In this document: positions 30,055 to 38,955 of the stretch, one piece after another
Layout: every line of letters begins with the position of its first letter
Numbering within the stretch: the first letter of the stretch is position 1
Source: Vibrio sp. Of7-15
Lineage (GTDB): Bacteria; Pseudomonadota; Gammaproteobacteria; Enterobacterales; Vibrionaceae
Length of the DNA: 64,000 nucleotides
Assembly (NCBI RefSeq): GCF_022347565.1
Contig: NZ_JAKRGH010000006.1
Coordinates: 172,969 to 236,968 of the forward strand
Direction: 5' to 3'
Position numbers and translations under genes: made by a program
Notes under the pieces: model-generated
What the model was told of the DNA's origin: nothing
The model's database searches: none
Seen by the model: only the letters and a program-made list of their open reading frames with translations

Positions 30055-32757
30055 ATGTTAAACAGGATTAGATTAAACGCTCTGACTGTTGCTGTACTCG
30101 CAGGATTGAGCATGACAGGGTGTAACGGTGGTTCTTCAGGCAGCGCTTCTTCAGGTAGTACATCAGGATCATCGACGCCAAGTATATTGGCAGCAGAATC
30201 AGCTACAGTAACACTGGCGACAAAATTTCCATCCAGTGCGGGTGTGGCTTGGATTGGGACAGCAAGTGAGATTGAAGTTAAATTTTTCTCACATGAGCTG
30301 GTGGGATCGGCAGAAGAGGCGTTTGAACTGCTGGATATGTGTCGCGGTTTTGGTGAAGACCATGACTCGGGAGGCTCTGATGATGGGTGGATTGAGCTTG
30401 ATGGCGACATGCTAGAGTGTAATGAGCTAAGGGGGAATGGCCTTGAAGGGAGTTTTGCTACCTCTGTGTTATTAAACCCAGACTCACCAGAAGTCGCTGT
30501 TAATTTATTATCCGGTAAATACCGAGTGGAAGCTCATGTGGCGAATGCTTCGGGTGAGCGCCGTGAGGTGAGTGTGGCGTATGTTGAACTAGCAGAAGGC
30601 GATCATGACATTGTATTACGTGCTATGGAAGCTAGCTGGACGCTAGAAGAGCCACTAAACTTAGCTTTATTAAACCAACCAGTAGTGCCTGAAACTGATA
30701 GTGAAGCCCTAGATTGGGATCGAAATACCGATGGTATTCAAACGCCAGCTCAAGCGTTAGGAATTGAAACTGAGTTAATCGGGTTACATTTACCTTCAGC
30801 ACTGACGTTTCCTGACGGTTTTGAAGCGGAAGAAAGCGATGATTTAGACCCACTACTAGTCTTATCTGGTGGTTTTTGGAACCTAGGAACGGATCATGGT
30901 CTTGCTACGTTTTTTCGCCCTATTTTAAGAGTGTCTGATGGGGCGGGTGGTGAAACGGATATTGAACCAATGAATGATTATTATTTTGAGTCTGAGCCTG
31001 TTCTTGGTGATGGCTCGGACGGGACTTCAGAAGGCAATTCGTTAGATAGTGGCTTGGAGGAAGGTACGACTGCATTAGCAATGGAAGGCGATATGGATGA
31101 TGATTGGAGCGACAGCTGGGACGATGAGTGGGATCATGAATGGAATGGTGACTGGGGCGACGACTGGAACAATGAATGGGATAATTGCTCTACGCACCAT
31201 AACGATTCGTTATCTGAAGGAGAAAATGTTGTTGGTTGTGAGCGTATGAATGGCGGTGTACATAGCACACCTGCCATGCTGATTCAGCAATACAATACAA
31301 ATGAAGGCAATGAATACGCATTAATGTTAGGAGAATGGGAGCTATGGCAAGAGCACTCAACGGATGATTGGACGGCAAATAGATATAGCAGCCAAGGTGC
31401 TGATGCCTGGCTAGCATTTGGTTATGCGACGATGGCCGAAGAAGAGGGCGATGCTGGTACTGAGCGGCACATTAACTATCAAGAAGAAGTTGGCTACTGG
31501 GATTATGAGCAGCAGCGATGGGTGGAAAGTGATTATAAAGTTGTGTGGATCAGCACTTCAACTGAAACTTTCCAAGACAGTAATGGTGTAGACACGAACT
31601 GGCTTGATGTGATGGTGAACACATTAGGGGGAAGTGAAAATCGCTTCACTGATGGAGAAACCATTACTGGGGTGCTCATTGAAGGAGTCAGTACTTGGCA
31701 AGGCTCACAGGATGGTAATGATGAAAATAAACGAACTCCAAATGCTTATTTAACCAAAACGTTGCAAACAGTAGCGGTTGAAGAAGGCTTGATCGCTGGT
31801 GATGCCGATGCCACATGCACTAAATTACAAGGTGGTTATGAAGATTACAGCTCATCTTACGTATGGAATGAAGAGTTGATGCAATGGCAAAGCGGTTACT
31901 TTAATCGCGATCTGTTACCTAACTCTGATGGGCCACTGAGTGATTTACAGCGTCGATTAGAAGAGGCAGAGCAGCGTTTATCTGAAAGTGAAAATCGGTT
32001 AGGTAATTTTGATGCTGATATCGCCAATCTTATTAACACTTATGGCTTAGATCTTCGAATTGCTGTTAATAACGCTGAAGTCGCACTTATGACGGCTGAA
32101 ACAAGTTTAGGTATTACCAGCAAGCAAGAGGAAGTCGATGGCCTACGAGAGACGTATTATGATCTGAATGATGACTACTGGGATGCAGTCGATGAGTTTG
32201 GTGAAGGCTCACCTGAAGCGGGAGCGGTAAAAGCCGCAAGGGATGATGCTGAAACGGCACTAAATACTGCGGAAGGAGAGCTATCGGAGCTTAGATTTGG
32301 CTCTGAGAGTAACAGCGCCATCTTAGATCCTTTACGTGCTGATGTAGAAGCCGCTAAAAGTGTGAATGGCTATTTTGAATTTGAAAATATCGATAATCAA
32401 ATTCAATGGGAGCAAGGGCGTGTTTCTGCCTATACGGAAGCCATCGCACACTACAACTCCCAAATATCGGAATTGTCCAATTTCTTCGACTTTGATGACA
32501 ACGGAACGGCGGAGCTCTTTGAAGCCGGCGTATTTGTTGAAAACCTAGAACTGCAGTATGACCATGATGAACTATACTCAGACAAAGGTGATTATATAGA
32601 GTCACTTGTGACGATCATAGCAACAGCAGATGTTACCACTCAGGTAGACGCGTTTATTTCTGAATGGCAGGCCGAGATGTGTATTCAGCCATTTACATTA
32701 AAAGCGTCCAATTTAGAGGTTGATTATGGTGTTGATGGAGGGGTTGTTATTGAGTAA
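30055..32757 (+). CDS. Large acidic lipoprotein with Trp/Asp tetrapeptide repeat
   Basis: The product of 900 residues has a lipoprotein signal ending MTGC (Cys23), then a Gly/Ser linker. Residues about 40-200 contain a beta-rich domain (GKYRVEAHVANASGERREVS). DWDRNTDGIQ at about 221-230 repeats the loop of the preceding lipoprotein. Residues 345-378 are an acidic segment with Trp at every fourth position (seven in a row). Around 625-800 is a helical, coiled-coil-like region (LSDLQRRLEEAEQRLSESE). It ends GGVVIE, like the upstream protein. I do not recognise a named family across its length. The start has AAGGGAAAA upstream. It is 32 nt after the first lipoprotein and 84 nt before the protease. 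Confidence 0.75.
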   Translation: MLNRIRLNALTVAVLAGLSMTGCNGGSSGSASSGSTSGSSTPSILAAESATVTLATKFPSSAGVAWIGTASEIEVKFFSHELVGSAEEAFELLDMCRGFGEDHDSGGSDDGWIELDGDMLECNELRGNGLEGSFATSVLLNPDSPEVAVNLLSGKYRVEAHVANASGERREVSVAYVELAEGDHDIVLRAMEASWTLEEPLNLALLNQPVVPETDSEALDWDRNTDGIQTPAQALGIETELIGLHLPSALTFPDGFEAEESDDLDPLLVLSGGFWNLGTDHGLATFFRPILRVSDGAGGETDIEPMNDYYFESEPVLGDGSDGTSEGNSLDSGLEEGTTALAMEGDMDDDWSDSWDDEWDHEWNGDWGDDWNNEWDNCSTHHNDSLSEGENVVGCERMNGGVHSTPAMLIQQYNTNEGNEYALMLGEWELWQEHSTDDWTANRYSSQGADAWLAFGYATMAEEEGDAGTERHINYQEEVGYWDYEQQRWVESDYKVVWISTSTETFQDSNGVDTNWLDVMVNTLGGSENRFTDGETITGVLIEGVSTWQGSQDGNDENKRTPNAYLTKTLQTVAVEEGLIAGDADATCTKLQGGYEDYSSSYVWNEELMQWQSGYFNRDLLPNSDGPLSDLQRRLEEAEQRLSESENRLGNFDADIANLINTYGLDLRIAVNNAEVALMTAETSLGITSKQEEVDGLRETYYDLNDDYWDAVDEFGEGSPEAGAVKAARDDAETALNTAEGELSELRFGSESNSAILDPLRADVEAAKSVNGYFEFENIDNQIQWEQGRVSAYTEAIAHYNSQISELSNFFDFDDNGTAELFEAGVFVENLELQYDHDELYSDKGDYIESLVTIIATADVTTQVDAFISEWQAEMCIQPFTLKASNLEVDYGVDGGVVIE

Positions 32758-32796
32758 TACAATACTGAAGTTTAACCTCACCCAGTAATGAGAAAT

Positions 32797-32823
32797 CGCC
32801 TTGAACAGTGGATGTTCAAGGCG
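32797..32823 (+). terminator. Perfect hairpin between the second lipoprotein and the protease
   Basis: CGCCTTGAAC (32797-32806) pairs exactly with GTTCAAGGCG (32814-32823) over a 7-nt loop, followed by TTATTAATAA rather than a pure T-run. It may be a weak terminator, an attenuator or an RNA-stability element that lowers protease expression relative to the lipoproteins. Confidence 0.6.
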
Positions 32824-32841
32824 TTATTAATAAGGATTGTT

Positions 32842-35511
32842 ATGTCTTTATCTCGATTGCTCCTTGTGCTAACGGCTCTTCTTGTTATTCCTCTGTCGGC
32901 TTTTTCGAATACACATTTAATTGTTGGCTTACTCCCTTCTTCGTCGCTTAAAACCACTTCCCCAGAAGAAAAGTTGTTTTGGCAAATTAATGATCAGTAT
33001 GAAGTGAGTTACCGTGTTTTAAGCCAGCATCAACCAAAGATTGTGTTAGTGACAGTGGGTGACAATGAACCTTGGCAAACTATCTATTTGGCACTTAAAA
33101 ATCACTCAGAAGTGAATTATGTCGAGTTTGATCAGCCGATTTCCTCATTACCTTTAGTTAAGCGTCAAGCTACTTTCCAAGCCAATGAAACCAGTTATGC
33201 ATTAGAACAATTAAAAATAGACGTATTGTCAGAAAGTGAAAGGCAATGTGATCGTATTCGGATTGGTGTGCTAGACAGTGGCATTGATTTTGACCATGAA
33301 GACTTACAGTCGGTGTTAGAAAAAAGCATGGGCTCTGTGGTTGGAGTCAATACTATCAATAGTTCGGTTTCTGCAACTGACGATTATGGTCATGGAACTC
33401 ATGTCGCAGGAATTATTGGTTCACAAGATGTGGTTCATCCAGGTGCCTGTAAAAGCGCACGTTTAGTCCCTTTAAAATTTTTAAACCAAGCGGGTGGCGG
33501 CAGTGTGAGTGACGCGGTTGAAGCCATCGCGTGGGCTGTTGATAATAACATTCCGCTGATGAACCATTCATGGACAGTGAATTCATACAATCAAGCACTT
33601 GCTGACATTATGACAAGCTCTACTGCACAAGGCATGTTACACATCACGGCGGCGGGAAACAGTGGAGCCAATAACGATCGTAATAATGTTTATCCGGCAA
33701 AATTAAGTCAGACGATTTCTGGGGTGATTGCCGTTGCGAACAACACGGACGAACGGCTTTTATATCGTAGCAGTAATTATGGTTTAAGCAGTGTGGATGT
33801 TGCAGCACCTGGCAGTGATATATTAAATTTAAATCTGAATAATGGTTCCTCCCACAGAACGGGCACGTCTATGTCAGCCCCGTTTGTTACCGCTATTGCA
33901 GCTATGCTTTGGCAGCAAGATGAGTCATTAACGCCAGGGCAAATACGAGCAGTATTGAGTTCAACGGTCACTCAATCTGATGTGTTAAAGGCGAAAATTA
34001 GAAGTGGCGGCATTGTGAATGCTCAAGCGGCATTGCAAGCGTATCAGCAGAAACCAGTCGCTTTATATGGTTTAACTTGGCAGCAAAATAAGCTGCATTT
34101 ACTCGGGCAAGAACTGGCCTCAGTCACCGCAGTCAACATTGATTATGATGCGACACATTTAGAAAATCAGTCATTGGCTTTTGAATATGACAGCAGTAGT
34201 CAGCAAATAAAGTTAACTGAACCTCCAGTGGCATCTGGCATGATCACGGTAGCCACTGCTGACCAACAGGCACAATTATATTATTACGCTCCGGTTGAAC
34301 CCGCAGATAACTTATCGTTGATTGCTAACGGTGATGAATTCATTTTATCGTGGCGTTTGCCAGCCTCGGTGAATGAAACGTATGTATATCGTGCATTACC
34401 TAGTGAAGGATTTAAATTTTTAGGGCGAGTTGAAGCGCCTATCTCCCAGTTTACTGATAACCCAAATCAAGAAGGTGAAGTACGTTACCGGGTGAAAACA
34501 AGTTATGTTTCTCAAGCGCCCTACCAAAATATTTTACAAGAGCAAATGTCTGAGTATAGCGCTGCGATTAGTCACTCATGGCAAAACAATCCGTGGCAGT
34601 TATTACAGTGGGCAGATATTCCCGTTAATGTGCCAGTGAAGCTGCCACTACGTGTAAGCAGTGAGCTGCAAGTGACACTGAGTGATGGATCATTGCCTAG
34701 TGGCTTAACGATTGAAAATGGCTACCTTGCTGGTCAAGCCACCCAAGCTGGTAATTATACATTTACCTTGCAAGCGACGGATAATACGAATAGTTGGAGC
34801 CGAAGCTTCGACTTGGAGGTGATGTCTTCAACCAGTTGGCAAACTCCTTCACAGCAGTCGCAAACTTTTATTGAAGCAACATCGGGGGGGATTTCGGCTA
34901 TTTCTCAGTTTACGCAAGAGGGAACCGTAATTACCCAGATCGATGTAGACAGCAGTGATAGTCCACTTGCCCTTATCAACATAACCGTTAAAGATACCAC
35001 CAATGTGGCGTTACAAAATATCGAGTTAATCTCTAATGGCTCTGCAACGGGCACTGAATCATCGGTGAGTGTACAACCTCATCAAGCTATTTTAAGTGTG
35101 ACTGATCAGAGTGCTTATGATTTAAATTCAGAACCGAATGCCATCACTATTCAATATACTCAAGCGATAAGCTCAGTAGCTAGCGCCAGTTCAGAAAGCG
35201 ATAGTCGCTGTTTTATCGCAACTGCGTTATTTCCAAACAGTCCGATGTTATTAGGGGCTCTTAGAAGTATCCGTGACGATGTGATCTTACCGTTTCCTTA
35301 CGGTAGCCATTTTATAGAGATGTATTACCTTTACTCACCACTTTGGGTTGACCTTCTTAAAGATATGCCTGTCATTACTTTTCCATTGACAGGCATATTG
35401 GGTATGTGGGCGTTAATTTGGCATTTTAAAGTGCTGCTATTTACGTTAATGATTGGTCTTGGAGTGAAATGTTGGTGGTGTAAATACAACGCAAAAGAGA
35501 CGGTCATTTAA
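32842..35511 (+). CDS. Secreted subtilisin-like serine protease (S8) with CFI-box C-terminus
   Basis: The start at ATG 32842 has AAGGA six nt upstream; an in-frame ATG at 32788 would put the start before the hairpin and lengthen the signal peptide. The product is 889 residues with a signal peptide ending near AFS. A propeptide-like region (about 25-130) precedes the S8 catalytic domain: VLDSGIDFDHEDL (Asp), DYGHGTHVAGI (His), AAGNSG (oxyanion Asn) and GTSMSAPFVTA (Ser). Fibronectin- or Ig-like segments follow (about 420-700). Near residue 790 begins CFIATALF...LRSIRDDVI...YYLYSPLWVDLL, the CFI-box C-terminal domain. The last 60 residues are hydrophobic and end with a Cys-Trp-Trp-Cys motif. 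It likely acts at the cell surface; its substrate may be the neighbouring lipoproteins (inference). Confidence 0.88.
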   Translation: MSLSRLLLVLTALLVIPLSAFSNTHLIVGLLPSSSLKTTSPEEKLFWQINDQYEVSYRVLSQHQPKIVLVTVGDNEPWQTIYLALKNHSEVNYVEFDQPISSLPLVKRQATFQANETSYALEQLKIDVLSESERQCDRIRIGVLDSGIDFDHEDLQSVLEKSMGSVVGVNTINSSVSATDDYGHGTHVAGIIGSQDVVHPGACKSARLVPLKFLNQAGGGSVSDAVEAIAWAVDNNIPLMNHSWTVNSYNQALADIMTSSTAQGMLHITAAGNSGANNDRNNVYPAKLSQTISGVIAVANNTDERLLYRSSNYGLSSVDVAAPGSDILNLNLNNGSSHRTGTSMSAPFVTAIAAMLWQQDESLTPGQIRAVLSSTVTQSDVLKAKIRSGGIVNAQAALQAYQQKPVALYGLTWQQNKLHLLGQELASVTAVNIDYDATHLENQSLAFEYDSSSQQIKLTEPPVASGMITVATADQQAQLYYYAPVEPADNLSLIANGDEFILSWRLPASVNETYVYRALPSEGFKFLGRVEAPISQFTDNPNQEGEVRYRVKTSYVSQAPYQNILQEQMSEYSAAISHSWQNNPWQLLQWADIPVNVPVKLPLRVSSELQVTLSDGSLPSGLTIENGYLAGQATQAGNYTFTLQATDNTNSWSRSFDLEVMSSTSWQTPSQQSQTFIEATSGGISAISQFTQEGTVITQIDVDSSDSPLALINITVKDTTNVALQNIELISNGSATGTESSVSVQPHQAILSVTDQSAYDLNSEPNAITIQYTQAISSVASASSESDSRCFIATALFPNSPMLLGALRSIRDDVILPFPYGSHFIEMYYLYSPLWVDLLKDMPVITFPLTGILGMWALIWHFKVLLFTLMIGLGVKCWWCKYNAKETVI

Positions 35512-35636
35512 GCTATTTTGTGATTTGAGATACCTACTTTTTCTGAGTTGTTGAGCTAAATATTGTAGAAAGTAAATAGAAAAAATGGATAAGAGGTTGA
35601 TACACTAAAGGAATCAATAGGATTTGGTACGTTTAT

Positions 35637-36419
35637 ATGAAAAGAATAATAATGAAATGTCTTTGCTTGCTGGTGGTAGCGACGCCTTTCATCGTTCAGA
35701 GTAAAGAAACTGGCAAAATATCTAGTTATAAAGATAACTATTTTTTAGGGACGTATACGTCTGATATTAATAAAGATGTATACAGTGCAAGTGGTTTTGA
35801 AGGAGCGGAGGAGCTTAATCACTTTGAAGCGAAGTATCAATTTTCGTTATCTATTCCATTGATTCCCTTTGATGGTTCTACGGCTTTAATGGCATCTTAT
35901 ACTCAAATGTCTTTATGGCAATTGGCCAATTCCAGTATTTCTTCTCCATTTAGAGAGACCAATTATACGCCTCAGATATTTTTAATGTCTCAGGGTAGCT
36001 ATCCTATTTTTAATAGTTTAGAAGTTGGCTTTAAGCACCAATCGAACGGTCGAACTGGAGATTTATCACGCAGTTGGGATCGACTTTATTTTGCCATCGA
36101 AAACTTAGGTAATGTGATCGAGTACGGCTTTGAATATTGGTACGTGATGGGAGACACTTCTGAAAACCGTGATATAGAAGACTATATTGCACCGTATGAA
36201 ATTTGGCTAAAAACCTATAATTCATTAGGGGAGTTTAATGCTCGTTTTTCCCAACATTTCGATAATAACCGAGGTGGTTTTGAAGTTGGCTACGCCTTTT
36301 ATCTTAATGAGTATGTTGGCTTTTATGGTCAAGTATGGCATGGCTACGGTGAAACCTTAATTGATTACAATAATAACCAGACGCGTTTTGGCTTAGGTTT
36401 AAAATTAGTGAACTGGTAA
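35637..36419 (+). CDS. pldA: Outer-membrane phospholipase A (OMPLA)
   Basis: PldA is a 12-stranded outer-membrane beta-barrel that hydrolyses phospholipids misplaced in the outer leaflet, using calcium and dimerisation. The product has 260 residues including a signal peptide. The active-site segment is HQSNGRTGDLSRSWDRLY: His134 and Ser136 correspond to E. coli His142 and Ser144. The third member, Asn156 in E. coli, is Asp148 here. The closing strands YGQVWHGYGETLIDYNNNQTRFGLGL match the family well. It stands alone with gaps on both sides. The Asp substitution is discussed among the findings. Confidence 0.93.
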   Translation: MKRIIMKCLCLLVVATPFIVQSKETGKISSYKDNYFLGTYTSDINKDVYSASGFEGAEELNHFEAKYQFSLSIPLIPFDGSTALMASYTQMSLWQLANSSISSPFRETNYTPQIFLMSQGSYPIFNSLEVGFKHQSNGRTGDLSRSWDRLYFAIENLGNVIEYGFEYWYVMGDTSENRDIEDYIAPYEIWLKTYNSLGEFNARFSQHFDNNRGGFEVGYAFYLNEYVGFYGQVWHGYGETLIDYNNNQTRFGLGLKLVNW

Positions 36420-36434
36420 TTCTTTTTCCCTAAT

Positions 36435-36473
36435 TACGGCAACCGTTGCATTTTGGTTTGATGAGTTGCCGTA
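36435..36473 (+). terminator. Possible terminator after pldA
   Basis: TACGGCAAC (36435-36443) pairs with GTTGCCGTA (36465-36473) over a 21-nt loop; AGTTTTAATTT follows a few bases later. The long loop makes it a weak candidate. Confidence 0.45.
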
Positions 36474-36638
36474 GCAAAGTTTTAATTTGCAATAAAAGTG
36501 AACAACCCCTTTCAAATAAAGTTCGAATTCACTCTCAAAACAAGATTGTGTCACGAAAGAGCCATTCGATTATTACTCGGCACTGCTACATTGACTAACG
36601 GTAAAAAATCTTGTGATCAATAATAGAGGGAATTATTA

Positions 36639-37988
36639 ATGCTTCGAACGAACCGAAAGGTTATTAGTCAGCTTATTTCTTTAAGCGTCGCTGTGGCAGC
36701 CAGTGCATTTGTGCACGCTGCAACTCAATCAACTGATGCTGTTGCCCCTTCTTCTGTATCTCCTATTTCAGTTGAAAAAACACCGATGTTTATTGGTTTA
36801 GGCTTTGACGATAATCTAGATAAAGATGGTTTAAGCTGGGTGATGGATTTGTTAGCTAATAACAAAAATCCGGAGGGGGCAGATAAGTTTGCAAACCAAG
36901 CATTAGCGGCCTCATTTTTTATGAACTGTCAGCCAGCAGAAAAAGATGAAGAAATTAAAACGTTGTGGCGTCAGCTACTACAGCAAGGTCATGAAATAGG
37001 TAACCACACTTATACTCACCCAGACGATAAAGTTAATTATAATCCGCTTGAAAATTGGATGACGCCAGAGCAGTGGCAGGATGAAATCAGCTTGTGTAAT
37101 GCTCTGTTAACGAAGCCAACAAAAGAAGGAGGGATTGGTGTTGATTCAGTTGCAGGTTTTCGAGCGCCATACCTGACTTATAACGATAATTCGTTACAAG
37201 CTATTGTTGATAATGGCGTTCGTTATGATGTGAGTTTCCCCGCTGGCATCATGCCTGAACAAAATGGCCGTAATAACTATTGGCCTTACACGCTGGACAG
37301 CGGCAGTCCAACTCATGATTTAGCTGTTGCTGGTTGGTGGAAACCGGCGATTAAAAATTACCCGGGCTTATGGGAAGTTCCGCTACATACCTTGATTGTT
37401 CCGCCTGATAGTCATATGGACAAATATGGTCTTGCTTATTCACTGCGAGATAAAATTGCTAGCCGAGTGGGGCATTTTGATCCAGTTTCAGGCAAAGGTG
37501 ATAACTTTGACTGGAATCTATATAGCACACCCAACTTTGGTGCTGCTGGCTTAAATGAAGACGATGTCGTTGCGATCTATAAATATAACCTTGATCTTCG
37601 ATTGGAAGGGAATAGAGCACCGTTAGTGCTAGGTTTACATTCAGGCTTCTACGGTTATTTAGACGGTAATGAACATTGGGGAATGCCTGAAACTACAGTT
37701 GTTAACCGCCAAAATGTCTTGAGCCGTTTTGTAAAATACGCATTGGCGCAGCCTGAAGTACGCTTTGTAACTCATAAACAGATCATTGATTGGGTTAAAG
37801 AACCGAAGTCACTTGCTGTTTGCCCTGATGCAGAATGGAAAGTACATCATACTTATAGTGAGGGTGATACTGTATCTTATCAAGGAAAAACTTGGCAGGC
37901 TCAATGGTGGACCATGCTCGAAATGCCCGGGCTAACAGAAAGCTCTCCATGGGTTGAAGTGCAGCATTGTACTCCTTCACGCAGTTAG
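36639..37988 (+). CDS. Chitin-oligosaccharide deacetylase with chitin-binding module
   Basis: This secreted enzyme of 449 residues removes an acetyl group from chitin oligosaccharides, the second step of extracellular chitin use in vibrios. A signal peptide ends near residue 28 (VHAA). The NodB/polysaccharide-deacetylase domain has FDD with Asp57-Asp58 and the metal-binding HTYTH with His123 and His127. The block GFRAPYLTYNDN and the late LGLHSGFY are typical of vibrio chitin-oligosaccharide deacetylases. The C-terminal 60 residues (about 385-440) form a CBM5/12-type chitin-binding module: YSEGDTVSYQGKTWQAQWWT. It stands alone with its own ribosome site (AGAGGGA). The product probably yields the chitooligosaccharide signal that activates chitinases. 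Confidence 0.93.
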   Translation: MLRTNRKVISQLISLSVAVAASAFVHAATQSTDAVAPSSVSPISVEKTPMFIGLGFDDNLDKDGLSWVMDLLANNKNPEGADKFANQALAASFFMNCQPAEKDEEIKTLWRQLLQQGHEIGNHTYTHPDDKVNYNPLENWMTPEQWQDEISLCNALLTKPTKEGGIGVDSVAGFRAPYLTYNDNSLQAIVDNGVRYDVSFPAGIMPEQNGRNNYWPYTLDSGSPTHDLAVAGWWKPAIKNYPGLWEVPLHTLIVPPDSHMDKYGLAYSLRDKIASRVGHFDPVSGKGDNFDWNLYSTPNFGAAGLNEDDVVAIYKYNLDLRLEGNRAPLVLGLHSGFYGYLDGNEHWGMPETTVVNRQNVLSRFVKYALAQPEVRFVTHKQIIDWVKEPKSLAVCPDAEWKVHHTYSEGDTVSYQGKTWQAQWWTMLEMPGLTESSPWVEVQHCTPSRS

Positions 37989-38122
37989 GCATACATTAAA
38001 TATCGTTAACACCGTCAGTTGGATATGCGCTTTGCACTTTGGTGTAAAGCGCTTTTTATAGAGGTAATGAGAGCCAAGCCCTTTAGGTTGAGGAACATCA
38101 AAATCGGTGAAAAAACAGACGG

Positions 38123-38128
38123 TATAAT
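38123..38128 (+). promoter_or_regulatory. -10 box (TATAAT) upstream of the TPR gene
   Basis: A perfect TATAAT lies at 38123-38128. No good -35 is seen at the right distance. Transcription would start near 38135, which makes the GTG at 38129 unlikely as the start of translation. Confidence 0.4.
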
Positions 38129-38161
38129 GTGCTTATCAAAGATGTTAAAGAGAGTCTTACC

Positions 38162-38749
38162 GTGATACTAAGAAAGAGTATGAAGTGGTCACTCATGATA
38201 GGGATGTTGGCAATTGGGAGTACTGGTGGAATCTATGCTTATTTAGGAGAGCCAAGCTATCTGTTAAATAATACTAGCCAAGTTCAACCTGAAGAAGGAG
38301 TGAGCATACACCCTCAACAGGCACAGCAAGAACGTATTACCGAGATTCAGAATGAAATTCGTAAAAATACTCAAGATGGTGATGCGTGGTATGCCTTAGG
38401 TCACGCCTATATGTACAGCGGAGAGTTCGAAAATGCAGTGATTGCTTTTGATTATGCGATCCGATTATCTTCTGATCCGATTGCAAATCTTTTTTCAGCA
38501 AAAGCCTCAGCGCTCTATTATGTAGAGAAACAAAACCTAACGGTAGAAGTACAATATTTACTAGATAAAGCGTTGGCAGTGAACCCCAATAATACGACAG
38601 CGCTTATGTTAATGGCTTCTGATTTGTTTATGAATGCGCGTTATACAAAAGCGATCACAATGTGGCAGTTGCTACTGGATAGCAACGAGCCTGATTTAGA
38701 TCGCGTTGCCATTATTCATTCGATAAATCGAGCAAAGCAGTTGCTATAA
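38162..38749 (+). CDS. TPR protein, NrfG/CcmI-like
   Basis: The product has one N-terminal membrane helix (MKWSLMIGMLAIGSTGGIYAYL) and a periplasmic domain with about three TPR repeats (DAWYALGHAYMYSGEFENAVIAFDYAIRL near residues 70-105, then further pairs). This layout and the length of about 195 residues resemble NrfG and the C-terminal part of CcmI, which present apocytochromes for haem attachment. No cytochrome maturation gene is adjacent, so the role is uncertain. GTG at 38162 follows AAAGAGAG; GTG at 38129 and ATG at 38180 are the alternatives. Confidence 0.7.
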   Translation: MILRKSMKWSLMIGMLAIGSTGGIYAYLGEPSYLLNNTSQVQPEEGVSIHPQQAQQERITEIQNEIRKNTQDGDAWYALGHAYMYSGEFENAVIAFDYAIRLSSDPIANLFSAKASALYYVEKQNLTVEVQYLLDKALAVNPNNTTALMLMASDLFMNARYTKAITMWQLLLDSNEPDLDRVAIIHSINRAKQLL

Positions 38750-38955
38750 ACCTAGTGTCAAGAAATAGACACAGCCGATAATTGCTGAATAAATAGACGT
38801 CTAGATGTAAAACTTTCTTCCTACTTGCCCATGCTGTATTATGTGCGCCCTTAAATGCTTGTAAATACAAGATGTTAATTTTATTAAGATTTAATGTGAA
38901 TGCGCTGTAACTTAATGAAGTTAAATAACTTACGATGACAGTAAAAGGTTAATCT

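Noticed and set aside
38750..38955. Possible riboswitch before the ECF vitamin transporter
   Set aside because: I looked for FMN, TPP and cobalamin core motifs and saw none; only AT-rich sequence and a normal start region.
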